Shown here: positions 45,361-56,664 of the stretch, in pieces | Layout of the letters: each line of letters opens with the position of its first letter | Position numbering within the stretch: position 1 is the first letter of the stretch | NCBI GenBank assembly: GCA_024741835.1 | Contig: JAENRP010000020.1 | Span: forward strand, 62,001 to 126,000 | Source of the DNA: Diplocarpon mali | Taxonomy: Eukaryota; Ascomycota; Leotiomycetes; Helotiales; Drepanopezizaceae | Direction of reading: 5' to 3' | DNA: 64,000 bases | Made by a program: the position numbers and the translations under genes | Notes under the pieces: generated by a model | Told to the model about the DNA's origin: nothing | What the model saw: the letters and a program-made list of their open reading frames with translations, nothing else | Database searches by the model: none

Positions 45361-47317
45361 TTAGTGGGCGGCAGAGCCGTTTGTGAGAGGGGCATTCTCT
45401 TTGCCGGCTGGTGTGGCACCGTTGGTTGCGACCAGGGGCTTGGATACGGGGACGGTCCCGTTGGTTTCGGGGAGGGCCTCAAAGGGGGCGTCGATGTTTT
45501 CTACTTCAAGGCCGTCGAAGAGGGGAAAGAGGCCGTGGGTCTGGTGAAAGTCGTTGTGAACTACGAGAACATGTCAGTGAGCTAGCGATGCACAAAAAGA
45601 GAAGACACGGACCGATGTTCACGAGGTACCACGTATCCATCAAGTTATCGATGAGTTGACGACTAGGGCTGAGCGCGGAGTGACAATGCGCCCAATCCTT
45701 GCCTAGACGGAACGCCTCGTCCTTCCAGGCGAGAAAGCTAATGGTCTCGACGATGGTCGGCTGCACGATTTCCTTGCCAGGGAAAACACCCCATGTGACG
45801 GCGTTGGGACCATCTCCCGGGGCGTTGGTTTTCAGCTCCCCGACCCGGTTCACGGCGTAGAAGGTCAAGTCGGGATCGAGCTCGATTCTTGAGATCAGCT
45901 TGTCCATCAATGTGGGTGGTACCAGAAGCTCCAAGTACGCCTTCTGGTACACGTATCCGTTGCTAGGCCCCCAGCCGTAGACCGGGTCCGACGACTTCAC
46001 GCCATCGACCGCTGGCTGAGAGTTGATGGTAAGCAGACCTCGCTTGTTGAGTGCAATCAAATCAGACTTGATCGAATCGGCCTCAACCGTGATGGCCGCC
46101 TCGCTCCACGGAAGACTGTTCACTTCCTTCTCGAGATACTTGACAAAGATGTCGGCGATATCCTTGACAGACCGTGGTTCTCCCCAAAGCTTACGGTTCT
46201 GCTCGTTGCTGCCCTTCAACCCAATGCCGTACGCGTCGAGCTCTCCGAAGGCAGGCGACCGTGAATCGCCCCATCTGCCGTTCGGGAACTCGTCCCAATC
46301 CTGGGTACGGGTCACGTATGACTTGTTGCGGTTCTTCCAGAAGATCGGGCGGACATCTTCTTCGCGGCGTCCCAGGCTGAGGGATTGTCGCCATGGCAGG
46401 GCTTGCTTCAGCGGGCGTGCGTCGGACGGCGTCAGGTTCAGTTCCTCCAGGAGCATACGGGTGGCCTGTTCCAGATTCATGGTATAGATGTGGAGATGAT
46501 GGATACCCGCCTTGACAATCTTGCGGCACATCTCGGCCACAAGCCCCGTACCGATGTTGCGAACCGCGGCATCGTCATTCTTCACCTCCTCCAAAGCAGC
46601 GCTCCAGTCAGGAGGAATCTTTGCCCCCATGTGCACGCTTCTGCGCAAGAAGCTGGCATACGTGTTGATCGGCATGATGCCGGGCACGATGGGGATCGTA
46701 ATGCCCTTCGCCCTGACCTTGCCCACCCACTCGAGGAAGTTCTCCACGTCGTAGAACATCTGCGTCACGATGAAGGTAGCCCCGGCATCGACCTTCTGCT
46801 TCAGATGCTCCAGCAGCAGCTCCGCGTCGTCCTGATCCGGGCAGCCCTCCGGGTACCCGGCCACCCCAATGTCAAAATGATTGCCGTACGTCTCGCGGAT
46901 ATGCTTCACCAGATCCTTGGCGTACTGAAAGCCGCCCTCGGCCGCCACCCACTTCTGGTTCTCATTCTCGCGCGGTGGATCTCCACGCAGCGCGAGGATG
47001 TTCGTGCAACCGGCCTTGTAGGCTTCCTTCAGCGCCGCATCGACCTTCTCCCGGCCCATGTCCGTACAGGTCAGGTGCATGCACGTCTCGAGCCCGTACT
47101 GCGACTGAGCCACGCTCACCATCTCGCAGGTGAGCTGGGCCAGCCGTCCGCCGGCGCCCCAGGTGATATCGATGAAGCTGGGTCCGAAGGCGTGCATACG
47201 GTCCATGCGGTCGTAGAGGTTCTGTACACCTTGAGCGGTTTTGGGAGGGAAGAATTCGAAGGAGAAGGTGGGCTGGTCGGCATGCTGGCTCTCGGAGAGC
47301 ATGTCCTTGATGTGCAT
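45361..47317 (-). CDS. MET13: Methylenetetrahydrofolate reductase, Met13 type
   Basis: Reduces 5,10-methylene-THF to 5-methyl-THF, the methyl donor for methionine synthesis. Exons 47317-45613 and 45560-45361 (52-nt intron) give 634 residues. The N-terminal barrel shows FSFEFFPPKTAQGVQNLYDR, DITWGAGG, TCMHLTCTDM, NILALRGDPP and VTQMFYDVENF, which bind FAD and folate. The C-terminal half, from about residue 310 (RPIFWKNRNKSYV), is the eukaryotic regulatory domain that binds SAM. MDRMHAF and GGFQYAKDL favour the Met13 rather than the Met12 paralogue. The second exon completes LVNIVHNDFHQTHGLFPLF and a fungal tail. Without splicing the frame would end in an unrelated Pro-rich tail. Very confident. 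Confidence 0.95.
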
Positions 47318-49425
47318 TTTCGCGGTTTACGAGGCCCTGCCAGAGCTCGGAGTGAAACGGAGCTGGAAGGAGAAGGGCGTTAGCAACCTTTCTGATTGTT
47401 GTCGGACGCCGGGAGATATGGCGTAGAGCTAGCAACCTGGACAGTTGACGAGCGCAGAACAGATGCTCGCGTCTTGCCGCACGCACCTGGTTTGTGGTAT
47501 ATATTGATGTGAAGAAAAACCCCCCCTCCCCGATTCTCTGAACAGTGTATCCTTGTAGATGGCGGCTAGGGCTAGCCGTAGTAGCGTTTGCGAGCCCAAC
47601 GATCCGCTGCCTGTCGCTGCATGTACGACGACTTGCAGCGCGGGGATGGGGAGCTTCGAGAGTTTCTCTGCAGACGGGTGAGAGGTGAGAAGAGGCAATC
47701 AAGAGACGGGAGAGGCCAACAAGAGTTGAGGATGGCTGCGGGTACCAGGAGCGACGGTGGGAAGAGGACGTCGTGAGCCACAAAAGCCAGCGCCGACCGG
47801 AAAGCGGTCAGAGTAGGAAAAGCATCTGGCGCCGGCAAAGCTTGATATGTGGCGAGTGCAAATGAATGTCCCAGAGAGAGAACGGGCGGAGGAGGTATTA
47901 TTGCCCAGAAAATTCGTGTATTTCGATTGTCGGTATGTACGCGATCGTATCAGACACGCACGCATCCTCGACTTGCACAAATCTTCGCAACTTGCTGTTC
48001 GTGATTCGGAATCAGAATCTCATTGCCCCTCACCCGCCCCGCACCGGAGACTTTGGACGCCTCACCACGTGTGGTGGGGAGAGGTGGCAGTCGAAGTAGA
48101 AAAAAGTTGGCAATTGTTGATACTGCCCCTCACCCTCTTGTGTACATCACAGAGACATAGTTGAAATCCAATATGCCTTGTCCTCTTGTGTACATCACAG
48201 AGACATAGTTGAAATCCAATATGCCCTTGTCCTCCTGTGTACATCACAGAGACACAGTTGCAATCCAACATGCCCTTGTCCCTCTTCCACGGGTCCCTCC
48301 GTGTATGGGGGGACGTACACGCTTCCGCCAGTCAAGTCAACATGTCGAATCACCCCGGCAGGCATAGCGATGCTTTCCCACGCACGCAAGTGACGATCCA
48401 CAGTCGATGCGCAACACAACGCATTGCTTCCGCAGTTTCGCAGTCTGGAAATGACGCTTCAGGAGCGATTCAACAACCACAGCAAGCAGTGTGAGACTCC
48501 ATACGGTTCTGGGAGAAATGTGAGTAAGCTACAATGGGCCCCCTGGTACGCTTTACAAAACACCAGAGAGGTTGGCGTAGCTGGCACGCAGCCTCCGCAG
48601 CACCAAGGTGGGCTGGTATAAGACGGGGTGACATACAACATGGCATTATTCCTTGGTAATACTAGTGTCGTCTAACGCGTCCCGACTAGAAACGGCCGTT
48701 CTGAAAGGTATGACAGCGAGGCGGCCGAGGGACGAGGGTAGATGAGAGCGTGTTCTGAAGATTGACAACGGCGCCACATATATTCATTGATATAGAAACC
48801 GACGAGACAATCATGTACTAGCAGCTAAGTTTGCGGCTACAGTTAAGTATTGTATGCGGCATAGTAAATATCAGTTGCGCTCTTCCCTGCCTCTTATCCC
48901 CTGGCTTATGGCACCCTAGCCCCTTTACTTTGAGTTGGTAAGTGGAAGAGCCCCGGACGATGAAAAAGACCAATGAGAATCAGGCTATATGGGTATTCTG
49001 TCGCTGATCACCGCCGATGATCTTCTATGGCACTTCAGAGCTCTGTGCTACGGTCAAATCGCGTTTTTTTTTTTTTTTTTTCGTGGAACATCAACCCCCC
49101 CTATACCTCTCTAGAACAACACAAAGCTCGCAAGCGAGCTTGGATTAGAGAGCCGATACCACTGTCCGTACATTTTCCTTTGTGAGCGGTAAGCTCGCGG
49201 GTGAGACCATGCAGTTCTAATCAGTAGATCCCGCGTCGATCAAAGATTGAAACTCTGTTCTTCGGGGGCAGACGTGTGAAGTATATTGGTCTAATCTCCT
49301 GCATCCACGCCGGAAGATCTACGTGACTTGGGTGCTGACCAGCCAGGGGCCGAGACACAAGTTGCTGTGCCATTTCCCTTCTCTCCATTCCTTGACCGGC
49401 GATTCGTCGCTCTGCAGAGACGAAT
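47318..49425. other. Intergenic spacer upstream of MET13
   Basis: 2.1 kb with no supported gene. It holds the MET13 promoter, a three-copy tandem repeat (48134-48280) and an 18-base T run at 49064-49081. Confidence 0.55.
48134..48280. repeat. Tandem repeat, 3 copies of a 48-49-bp unit
   Basis: Copies start at 48134, 48182 and 48231 with CCTCTTGTGTACATCACAGA and end with CCAATATGCC(C)TTGT. Copies 1 and 2 are nearly identical (one base length difference); copy 3 has several substitutions, mostly transitions. A partial fourth start (CCCTCTTCC) follows. Confidence 0.95.
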
Positions 49426-51103
49426 CTAGACACCCGCACTCTTCAACCTCGCCTCGATCATTGCCTGGTGGCCTACCGCGTACGGCCAGATCCTGACCAA
49501 CGCCAACCCGGCGCCCTCGAGCAGCGCGGTGAATTCTTTCTCGCTGCGTTCTTTGCCGCCGATGCAGATCATCAACATGTCCATCCCTGAGAAATTCCCC
49601 ACGGTCAGCAAGGTATCTGGTCCGGGTCGCTACGAATCCAAGACGGAAACGGGACGAAGGCGGGAGCAGGCAGACTTACAGTACGTGCTGGGGTCCTCGC
49701 CAACCTGGGTCCGGGGCGGCACGACGATCTCGCCGATCAGGAGACGCGATGTGGACGTCATGGCTGCCGCGATGTTGGAGAGGATCGTGTGGCACATGTC
49801 GTCCTGGTAGTTGTGGAGGATGCGGCGGAGGAAATAGATGTGTGCATCTAGTCGTGTTTTAGTCCTCGCTGGGCCGTTCTCGTTCCTCCCGAGGAGCGGG
49901 AGGAGGGTGTAAGGGGGGAGGGACGCGAGGGACGTACTCTTCACAGGCTGCTCGGTGCAGAAATCATATGGCATCTTCTCAATCCCTGGCAGCGCTTCCT
50001 GTGGAATCGATTCCAGCACCGGCGCTCTGTCCTGCAGCACCATCCTGCTCTCCGTGCCAAAGTTCAAGCCCGTCTCCTTCTGAATCAGCAACAGGCTCTG
50101 GCCTCTTCCCCCACCGATATCAACAACGAAAGCTCGATCCGGCTCGGCCTCCACTTGCTCTTGAAGAGAGGCAAAGGGAAACATGCCAAGGGTGGGCAGC
50201 AAGGCCTCTTGCTGCATCATGGCTTTGTTGAACGTGCTGAGGCGGTCTTGGTCTGCGCTCAGCACTTCGTAGAAGGTCTGGCCTTCGTGCCCGTACACGT
50301 ATGTGTAGGGCGTCTTGCGCAGATCGAACAGGTCCGAGGCGGGATGGGTTTTGAAGTAGGTGGGCCAGGTGAGGTAGCAGAAGAGCAGGTCCATACTCGA
50401 ACTTGTTAACGATTGCTGCTTCACCGTGAGGGGGAAGAGTATTACCAGAGGCTGAAGAAGTCTTTTGCTGCTCCACTGAGATAGGCTTTGGATTTCGCGG
50501 TGTGTGCGTAGGTGTCTTCCCCTACCAAGGAGATGATGCCCGTCGCGGTGAGCATTCTCATGAGACGGACTTTCTGGAGCGTCAGCGAGGTTCGAGATGT
50601 GTGGAGGAGAGCCCGAGGCAATGGAAGGCGCCGGAGCGGCAGGAGGACTCGCCTATCACCGAGGGTTCCAAGTTGATCAGAGCCCCAAGCTCGGTAGCTG
50701 TAATGCTTCCCTCCTCTGGTATCTTCTCAAGGGCACCGAGCCTGACCATCAGGTTCATAGAAGCAGCGATGTTCAGCTGTGCCAGATCCGGGTCAGCCCA
50801 AGGACAGTACATTCAGACGCCTCCGCCAAAGTCTCTCGACATCCGTCTGAGAAAGATGGAACCAAGGGCTCTTACAGATGACCACTGTCTGACCACTACG
50901 TCCTATGGTATTAGCATTTGATACGGAGAAGGTGGTCTGGTCTGGCAAAACTCACTAGCATCCATGGGATCCTCCAACTCCGAGTATAGCAGATCAGCCT
51001 GCTTCAACAAATCGGTTCTCTCGGCTGGGTTTCCTTGATATTTCTTTGCGCTGGCGAGGATGGCCTCCGCCTTTGCGATGATGTTGGGGTTCGAAGCCAT
51101 CAC
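49426..51103 (-). CDS. SAM-dependent O-methyltransferase (fungal secondary-metabolism type)
   Basis: Seven exons: 51103-50956, 50895-50876, 50776-50653, 50569-50446, 50401-49938, 49847-49680 and 49586-49426, in frame to 402 residues. Exon 2 is a 20-nt microexon that gives DAMVRQWSSLNIAASMNL. Intron 3 uses GC at its 5' end (ATAG|GCGAGT) and joins EPSVI to VRLMRMLTATGI. An N-terminal winged-helix dimerisation region is followed by the SAM motif VVDIGGGRGQ (about 231-240) and the catalytic histidine region FLRRILHNYQDD. The tail is RIWPYAVGHQAMIEARL. Such enzymes methylate hydroxyls of polyketides or phenolics. No synthase or tailoring gene is adjacent, so it is not in a visible cluster; it borders an AT-rich island. 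Substrate unknown. Confidence 0.88.
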
Positions 51104-54100
51104 GGGTGGCCGCTCCGGGTCGAGTTGTGAGTGTTTGGTTCCGGGACGAAGAGATTCAAGGGGAGGTACAATGAAAATGACGGTTTGAGATTGAAATAGT
51201 GAAAAGAAAAGGAGAAGGGCAGGGTGCTATCAGAATACTGCTGCACATTATAATCAATTTACCTTAGATCTCGCTACTTCGTATCAAGAACTACGTTAGT
51301 GTCAAATCCAAAGGGGATGTACTGTAAGGTTTGCAAGGTCAAATACACTTTCAGGTGGTGTCTGGTTGGCCTGCGACGAAGTACTTAGTACATACAGAGT
51401 GGTCGATCATGAGTTGCGCTTACTCGCAGGTGATGCTGGAGTAGGGTTGGGAAGCGAGTTGTTTGGTACCCTGAGGTAGGTAGGTAAGTCATTTAGACCG
51501 GGGGGGGGAGAGGAAGGTTCACTTATTAAAGTAGCAGATATGCCTGATGAAAGAGGGACAAGGTTGGGTAGGGTGTTTCTAATGGCCTTGTGCCATATTG
51601 ATCGATTTCGTATTGACGATCGCCCTCGAGTACTGCGCAGAAGTTCAGCGGTGAAGTATTACTGAGTATCCATAGAGTTCTCTGTCGCAAGCCAAGTAAG
51701 CACCACATGAAAGTATCTCTATCCCTGCAAACGCATTTAAACTACCCTTCACAGTTCTGACTTCTTGAGGGGGCTGCAAATCTATCTAGAGTTCATTGGT
51801 CTGCTTCTCGACTACAAGGGGCTCAATACCAGCTGAAGAATGAAACTGTCGAGAGCAATTCTCGATTTCGAGGGCCGAAGTAGAAGTCTAACTCTGCATA
51901 TTATGATTGGGTATAATACTGACTGATTTGTCTGTACTATTAAACCTGAATAGTACGAGCTAAAGTATAAATGAACGGTCTAACCGAGGGCCTCTCCGAC
52001 AGAATCTAAAGGTGTAGATGCTGAGTGCTATGGAGCTGCAGGAGTATATATACAAGGTACGATTACATAAGCCAATCCTTGTATTTTCTAACACTCTCAA
52101 ATAAAAAACATGCAAGAAGCTCGAAGAAGGCAGGCCAGTTCGATGTTAGAAATTTGAAAAGAGATCATGCTTGTTGTAAACATTTTGCCCCTGTACTTCG
52201 TAATATGACGTGGACCTGCAGCCCATTGAAACGAGTCAATATACTGCTGTGATACTTTCTTGCAGGCCAAATGAGCAACATATGAAAGTATACGTAACCT
52301 TGTAAACACACTTGAAACTACCCTTCGTAGTACACTAATGTGATTATCTCTCGGCTTGTGACAAAATACACAGTATGCCCTGTGAACAAGACGCCCCCTG
52401 GACACCTGCTCTATACTAATTGATGCATGAATCTTGTCATTCCTGATAGAAACGTGATTAAAACAACAGGTATAGTCATAACAGTAGAGACTAAGTATCG
52501 AAGAGTCCGATAGGTATGAAGGATAGCGGACAGTCACAAAAGGAAGCCTGCCACTTGAACCCGAACCCGAACTTGTATTTATATCTAAGCCCAAAGGCCT
52601 CGAAGAATGGACTTAAACAATGATAGTCACTAGGATCGATGTTTGCGACCCTACCAGGCTGGCACGACGACATTGCAGTGGAAGATCCGGAGAAGGAGTC
52701 GGAGCTTAGACTCAAAGCACTGTGATGTATCGATGGATTTCAATCGATTTGGTAGATCCCCGTCTTGCGACGCAATAATACAGCTGGCATGTGACAAGAA
52801 TGGTGAGTTCTACGGTGTTAGCTAGATGCCGGTATCTATTCAATCAAGATTTGAACCCGGAGATCATGTAACCTAGTATAGAGCACAGCAACTATTTATA
52901 TATACACATACATATAAATAAATTGCCAAACGTTTGCCGTGCTTGTTAAATTATGCTTCAAGCTCAACGACGACTTGGTTTGTTCTTACTGTTGATTATC
53001 TACTCATAGACGCAAGCATCTTTAATTCCCATACCCTTACAGTAGGTATTGGATCTCAGGTCCCAGGGTGAGGGAAATCTTTGTCACTGCCCATTTGTGC
53101 CAATACCATTTTTGCATAAGCACAACTAAAGTTGAGGGAAAGGTATCACTTTTATCATTATCGAAGATGACTTGATTATTATAGTACTTGTGCTTATTAT
53201 TGAATGACCTGCTCCATCTCCCTAGACTAGCCCGTCTGCTTCATTCTATTTCAATGTATAGCATCCAGGGTAGTTCGCCAAGGATCTGACTGTTCTATAC
53301 TGCTGCCGTCGCCCAAAGAGATGGCCGCCGATGCAGAGACGCATCTACACGGCGGGAGACTGAAGCGCAACTGGTGTCGTGAGCGAGTGCAGGCACTGGT
53401 GCTGGAGGGGAAGAAAATGACAGTGCTGGGCTCTGGCTCGCCGGTCTTCAAGCTTTAGCTCATATACGGAGCGTGTCGGCCCCCCTTCTGCCCATCCTCC
53501 TCCCTCTTTATCCTCTGGCATTGTTGTCTTAATTTGTTAATCCTACTGCGATACCAACAGAGTGAATGCCTTTCATTTCCAATTCTTCTAGGGCTGTTTG
53601 TTACTTCTAATTCCCAGCCTTTTGGTCTAGCTGTTCCTTGTATAGGCTAAGAAGGATATGCAGTTTACAAGCTATTATGCTTACAATGATCTAGGTGTTT
53701 TACGACACTTCTTGTTTCAAGATTGATAGCAAGGGACAGCACACCCATTGCATATTCAAGATAATACAAATTAAATATAACTAGTTTTAGCAAACAACTT
53801 CTAACACATATTAATAGCATTTATTACAGATATTTTTCTTTTTCTTGCGTTTCTACACTGGATCAAGTGATTAAACCGACTTTCCCGACTGGTAGAAAAC
53901 ACTTTGAAATCCATACACGGTCTCTCGATACTCAAAGTTGTTAATTTCCTTGCATCTTCGGCTACTTTAGCTTAATATGATTACATTTAATAAGAGGAAT
54001 TCCAATTGACCTTGGAAGTTTCTTTGGCAGACAGTTTCTTTGAGCAGAATACCTTCTAGCCTCTGTGTGAAAATCCAGCAACATAACTAGTATCCTGATA

Positions 54101-55570
54101 CAGAGTTTGCAGTAGTGCCGGAAAACGAATGCCGCTGCTGGCTATACTAATAAATACTTGGGTCTCCTAGGAACTGTTGCAGATGAATGCATATCACATG
54201 CTAGTCATATGATATAGTGCCAAGGCGCTAAGGTCAAGGAGCCCTTACTCAGGTATTCTGGAGTTTAGAGAACACACACTCTCTCCTATAATACAAGACA
54301 ACCAACAACCATCGCTCACACCTCTCACTTTCACTTCCTCGGCAAGCTCTTAGGTGCGTGCTGTGCTGTGTTTGAATCCTCGAAGCCAAACTCGGCCTGG
54401 TCAACCGTTTAGCGCTTTACTCGTATCTCAAGCCTTCCTATATACGCTCGGACTGGTTTGATTTTTACATCTTGTAATGGAAAATGCCAAGGACCCGTAA
54501 GCCAAAGGCGCAGCCACAGAAATACTGAGCTTGCGATCCTCTGCAGCTGATCGTGCATTTACTCCCTACAAGTCGTACATCTCAGTTCTTCTTACAGCGC
54601 ACGTCGCCGCTCCTCCCATCGAGAATATTTCCGCGAATCCGCGTACCGTGACGATTGAAGACGAGCCATGAAAGGCATATCGCGAGCGTTTCGAATCCAA
54701 CATAGTACGTGCGGTGGATAAGACGTCTCTATAGAATAAATCGGCTTTGAAGCCAACTTTGTATAATACTTTTAGTTTGTTAAGCTGCCACTAGTCTTGT
54801 GATGTGAATACTTCCCTTGTACTTAGAATCTGATCACGCCTAGGAGAATCATAGGGCCAATTGCCAGATTTCACAAGTAAAAGTTCGCAAACATAGACTA
54901 TATTGATGAAAATTATCGCAAAATGGACACCGATAATAAGCTTGCAGTCAACCTACGCTGAGACGAGCGAGAGGTCAACGACTAAGCCCGCAGAGAAAAC
55001 TGAAGTAGATGGGTCGAGCAAACTCCGTAGAACTTCGTACTCTCTGTGATCAGATTATCCGGCTCGCAAACACTCACAACTAAGCCAGCATTAAAACGTA
55101 CACTGTGTGATACATCGGCGCGTGGAGCGCGCATCTCAGATCGCCTCTTTCAGTAATGCAGGTCCAGTTCTCGACTGTAGTGCCTTCTCTCACGTGCCGT
55201 CGACAATATTTACTTGCTCCATATAACCCCCCGATATTGTGATAATATCCTCCGCTATCTCCCCACCCACGGGAAGGAAGATCGGGATCCGCGCGCGCCA
55301 GCGAGAGGTAGCCTCTGCGGCAGTTGACAGCTAGTGATAGGCTCGTGCTTCACCACCAACATATTCCTCTCCCTATACGATGCTAGGATTAGATATCGCC
55401 GAGCCTTCGTAGCCCTATCAGGCTCATGGCGTGAGGCCGGCCTAGTATCACATGACTCATAGCCAAGTCTTCCGTCCACGAGATTGATCCCGTGGACGGA
55501 GTAGCGAGTGGCTTTTACCGCCGATGAATTGGACACTATCGTGGCATTTATAAGCACCATGGCCGTGTGG
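51104..55570. other. Second AT-rich gene-free island
   Basis: About 4.5 kb, TA-rich with dense stops in all frames and no recognisable gene. Two diverged copies of a roughly 72-bp segment lie at 51682-51753 and 52263-52335, sharing ATGAAAGTAT and AAACTACCCTTC. RIP-altered transposon remains are the likely origin; I cannot name an element. Confidence 0.55.
51682..52335 (+). repeat. Pair of diverged ~72-bp direct repeats
   Basis: Segments 51682-51753 and 52263-52335 align without large gaps, sharing GCCAA, ATGAAAGTAT and AAACTACCCTTC. Many of the differences are transitions, as expected of RIP. Seen by eye only. Confidence 0.5.
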
Positions 55571-55573
55571 CTT

Positions 55574-55620
55574 GTCACGGAGTCCTGTCACGGAGTCCTG
55601 TCACGGAGTCCTGTCACGGA
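55574..55620. repeat. 13-bp tandem repeat GTCACGGAGTCCT, 3.6 copies
   Basis: Perfect copies of the 13-bp unit, ending in a partial GTCACGGA. Confidence 0.95.
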
Positions 55621-56100
55621 AAGCATCAACACCTCAGCTCGTAGCTCGGGATGTTGGGAAGTATAGCTTCGGCAGAGCCGGCGAATGGGCAAACAGATGT
55701 CTCGTTCGTACCCAAAAACCAATCGTGCGGGGAAATGGGAGTGGTTCCATGAGCATGGGAGCATCAGTCCGTGAATGGGAGAGAGTCCTGTGCGTATTCA
55801 AGTCCACGTCCTCACTCAGGCACTCGCGCTCGTCCATCTCCTCGCTTAAATGTAAACATGCATTCCCACGCGGCCCCGCTCGCTTAAGTGAAATAAAAGC
55901 CAAGACCCCACAGATCCACAAACCCAATCTCTGCACTCTGCACCAAAGAGAAAAAAGTGAAGAGCGAAGTTTCCTTCAGCTTGCTTTCCTCCTCGGAATA
56001 TGCACGGTAAAACGAGGGTCTAGATTAAAAGAAATTATGTTATCCTCTCAATTGAAACTCCAAAATGAGGAGCTCCAAGTGATTGGAATCTCGGGGATTG
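55621..56100. other. Intergenic region 3' of the tRNA gene
   Basis: An open frame spans 55572-56186 on the plus strand but runs into the tRNA gene and the 13-bp repeat and has no domain. No gene is supported. Confidence 0.5.
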
Positions 56101-56197
56101 AGCCCGAGGCGGGGCTCGAACCCGCGACCCTGAGGTTGTTTGACAGCTTTGGGGAGCTTGTAAGAGCCACATACTCTACCGATTGAGCTACCCGGGC
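56101..56197 (-). tRNA. tRNA-Lys(CTT) with a 24-nt intron
   Basis: Acceptor arms GCCCGGG (56197-56191) and CTCGGGC pair with one G-U. The D arm is GCTC/GAGT, the anticodon loop reads CTCTTA plus A (anticodon CTT), the intron 56160-56137 sits one base after the anticodon as in eukaryotic nuclear tRNAs, and the T arm is GCGGG-TTCGAGC-CCCGC. Boxes A and B (TAGCTCAATCGG, GGTTCGAGCCC) are good. A T4 terminator on the same strand lies at 56065-56062. The anticodon stem TGTGG/CCTCA has one T-T mismatch (29-41) and the D stem has a G-T pair, so function may be reduced. Confidence 0.85.
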
Positions 56198-56664
56198 AAG
56201 TTGTGATTACGTGATGTATTGGCCGATGTCCCGTTAACAGGATTTTTACAGCACTATGTGGGCTCTCAAGATCCGGGTAAGCCCCTTGGACCGAGGTTTG
56301 CGTAGCCGTTTTTAAAAAAAAAGCCTAGAAAGGGGGAGGGGGGCAGAAGAAGCTTGTGGAGTTAGTTAGTCCGCCACGGGTCTGCAAGGCTTGTAGGAAC
56401 TGTGCGCCGTAAGGACTCGGAGCCTACTCTATAGTGACATCTCTATTTAGTGTGCGCACTTCACTATGTTCTGGGTGCCCCAGGCACTTGTATTTGTTTA
56501 TATAGACAGCGTTCCTTGCTATAGTAGACGGCAAGCAATCCAAGGATTAAACTGAGCCGAAATAAACAACGCTACCTTACAGATTGTAATTACTTTGATA
56601 ACGATGCGCATCACGCAAACAATATGGCCTGCTCCCTCGCTGCCAGCTTCAACGTCACACCTGA
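56198..56664. other. Intergenic region 5' of the tRNA gene
   Basis: Includes an A run at 56310-56319. No gene is recognised until the F-box remnant. Confidence 0.5.

Noticed and set aside
46385..47383. 332-codon plus-strand frame antisense to MET13
   Set aside because: Shadow of the GC-rich MET13 coding strand.
48134..48280. Short regular repeats resembling a CRISPR array
   Set aside because: Units are contiguous without unique spacers, only three copies, in a fungal genome.
52845..52865. Another T-arm-like stretch (TTTGAACCCGG)
   Set aside because: Stem pairing is poor and no remaining tRNA arms are found.
55572..56186. 204-codon plus-strand frame
   Set aside because: Runs through the 13-bp repeat and into the tRNA gene on the other strand; no domain.
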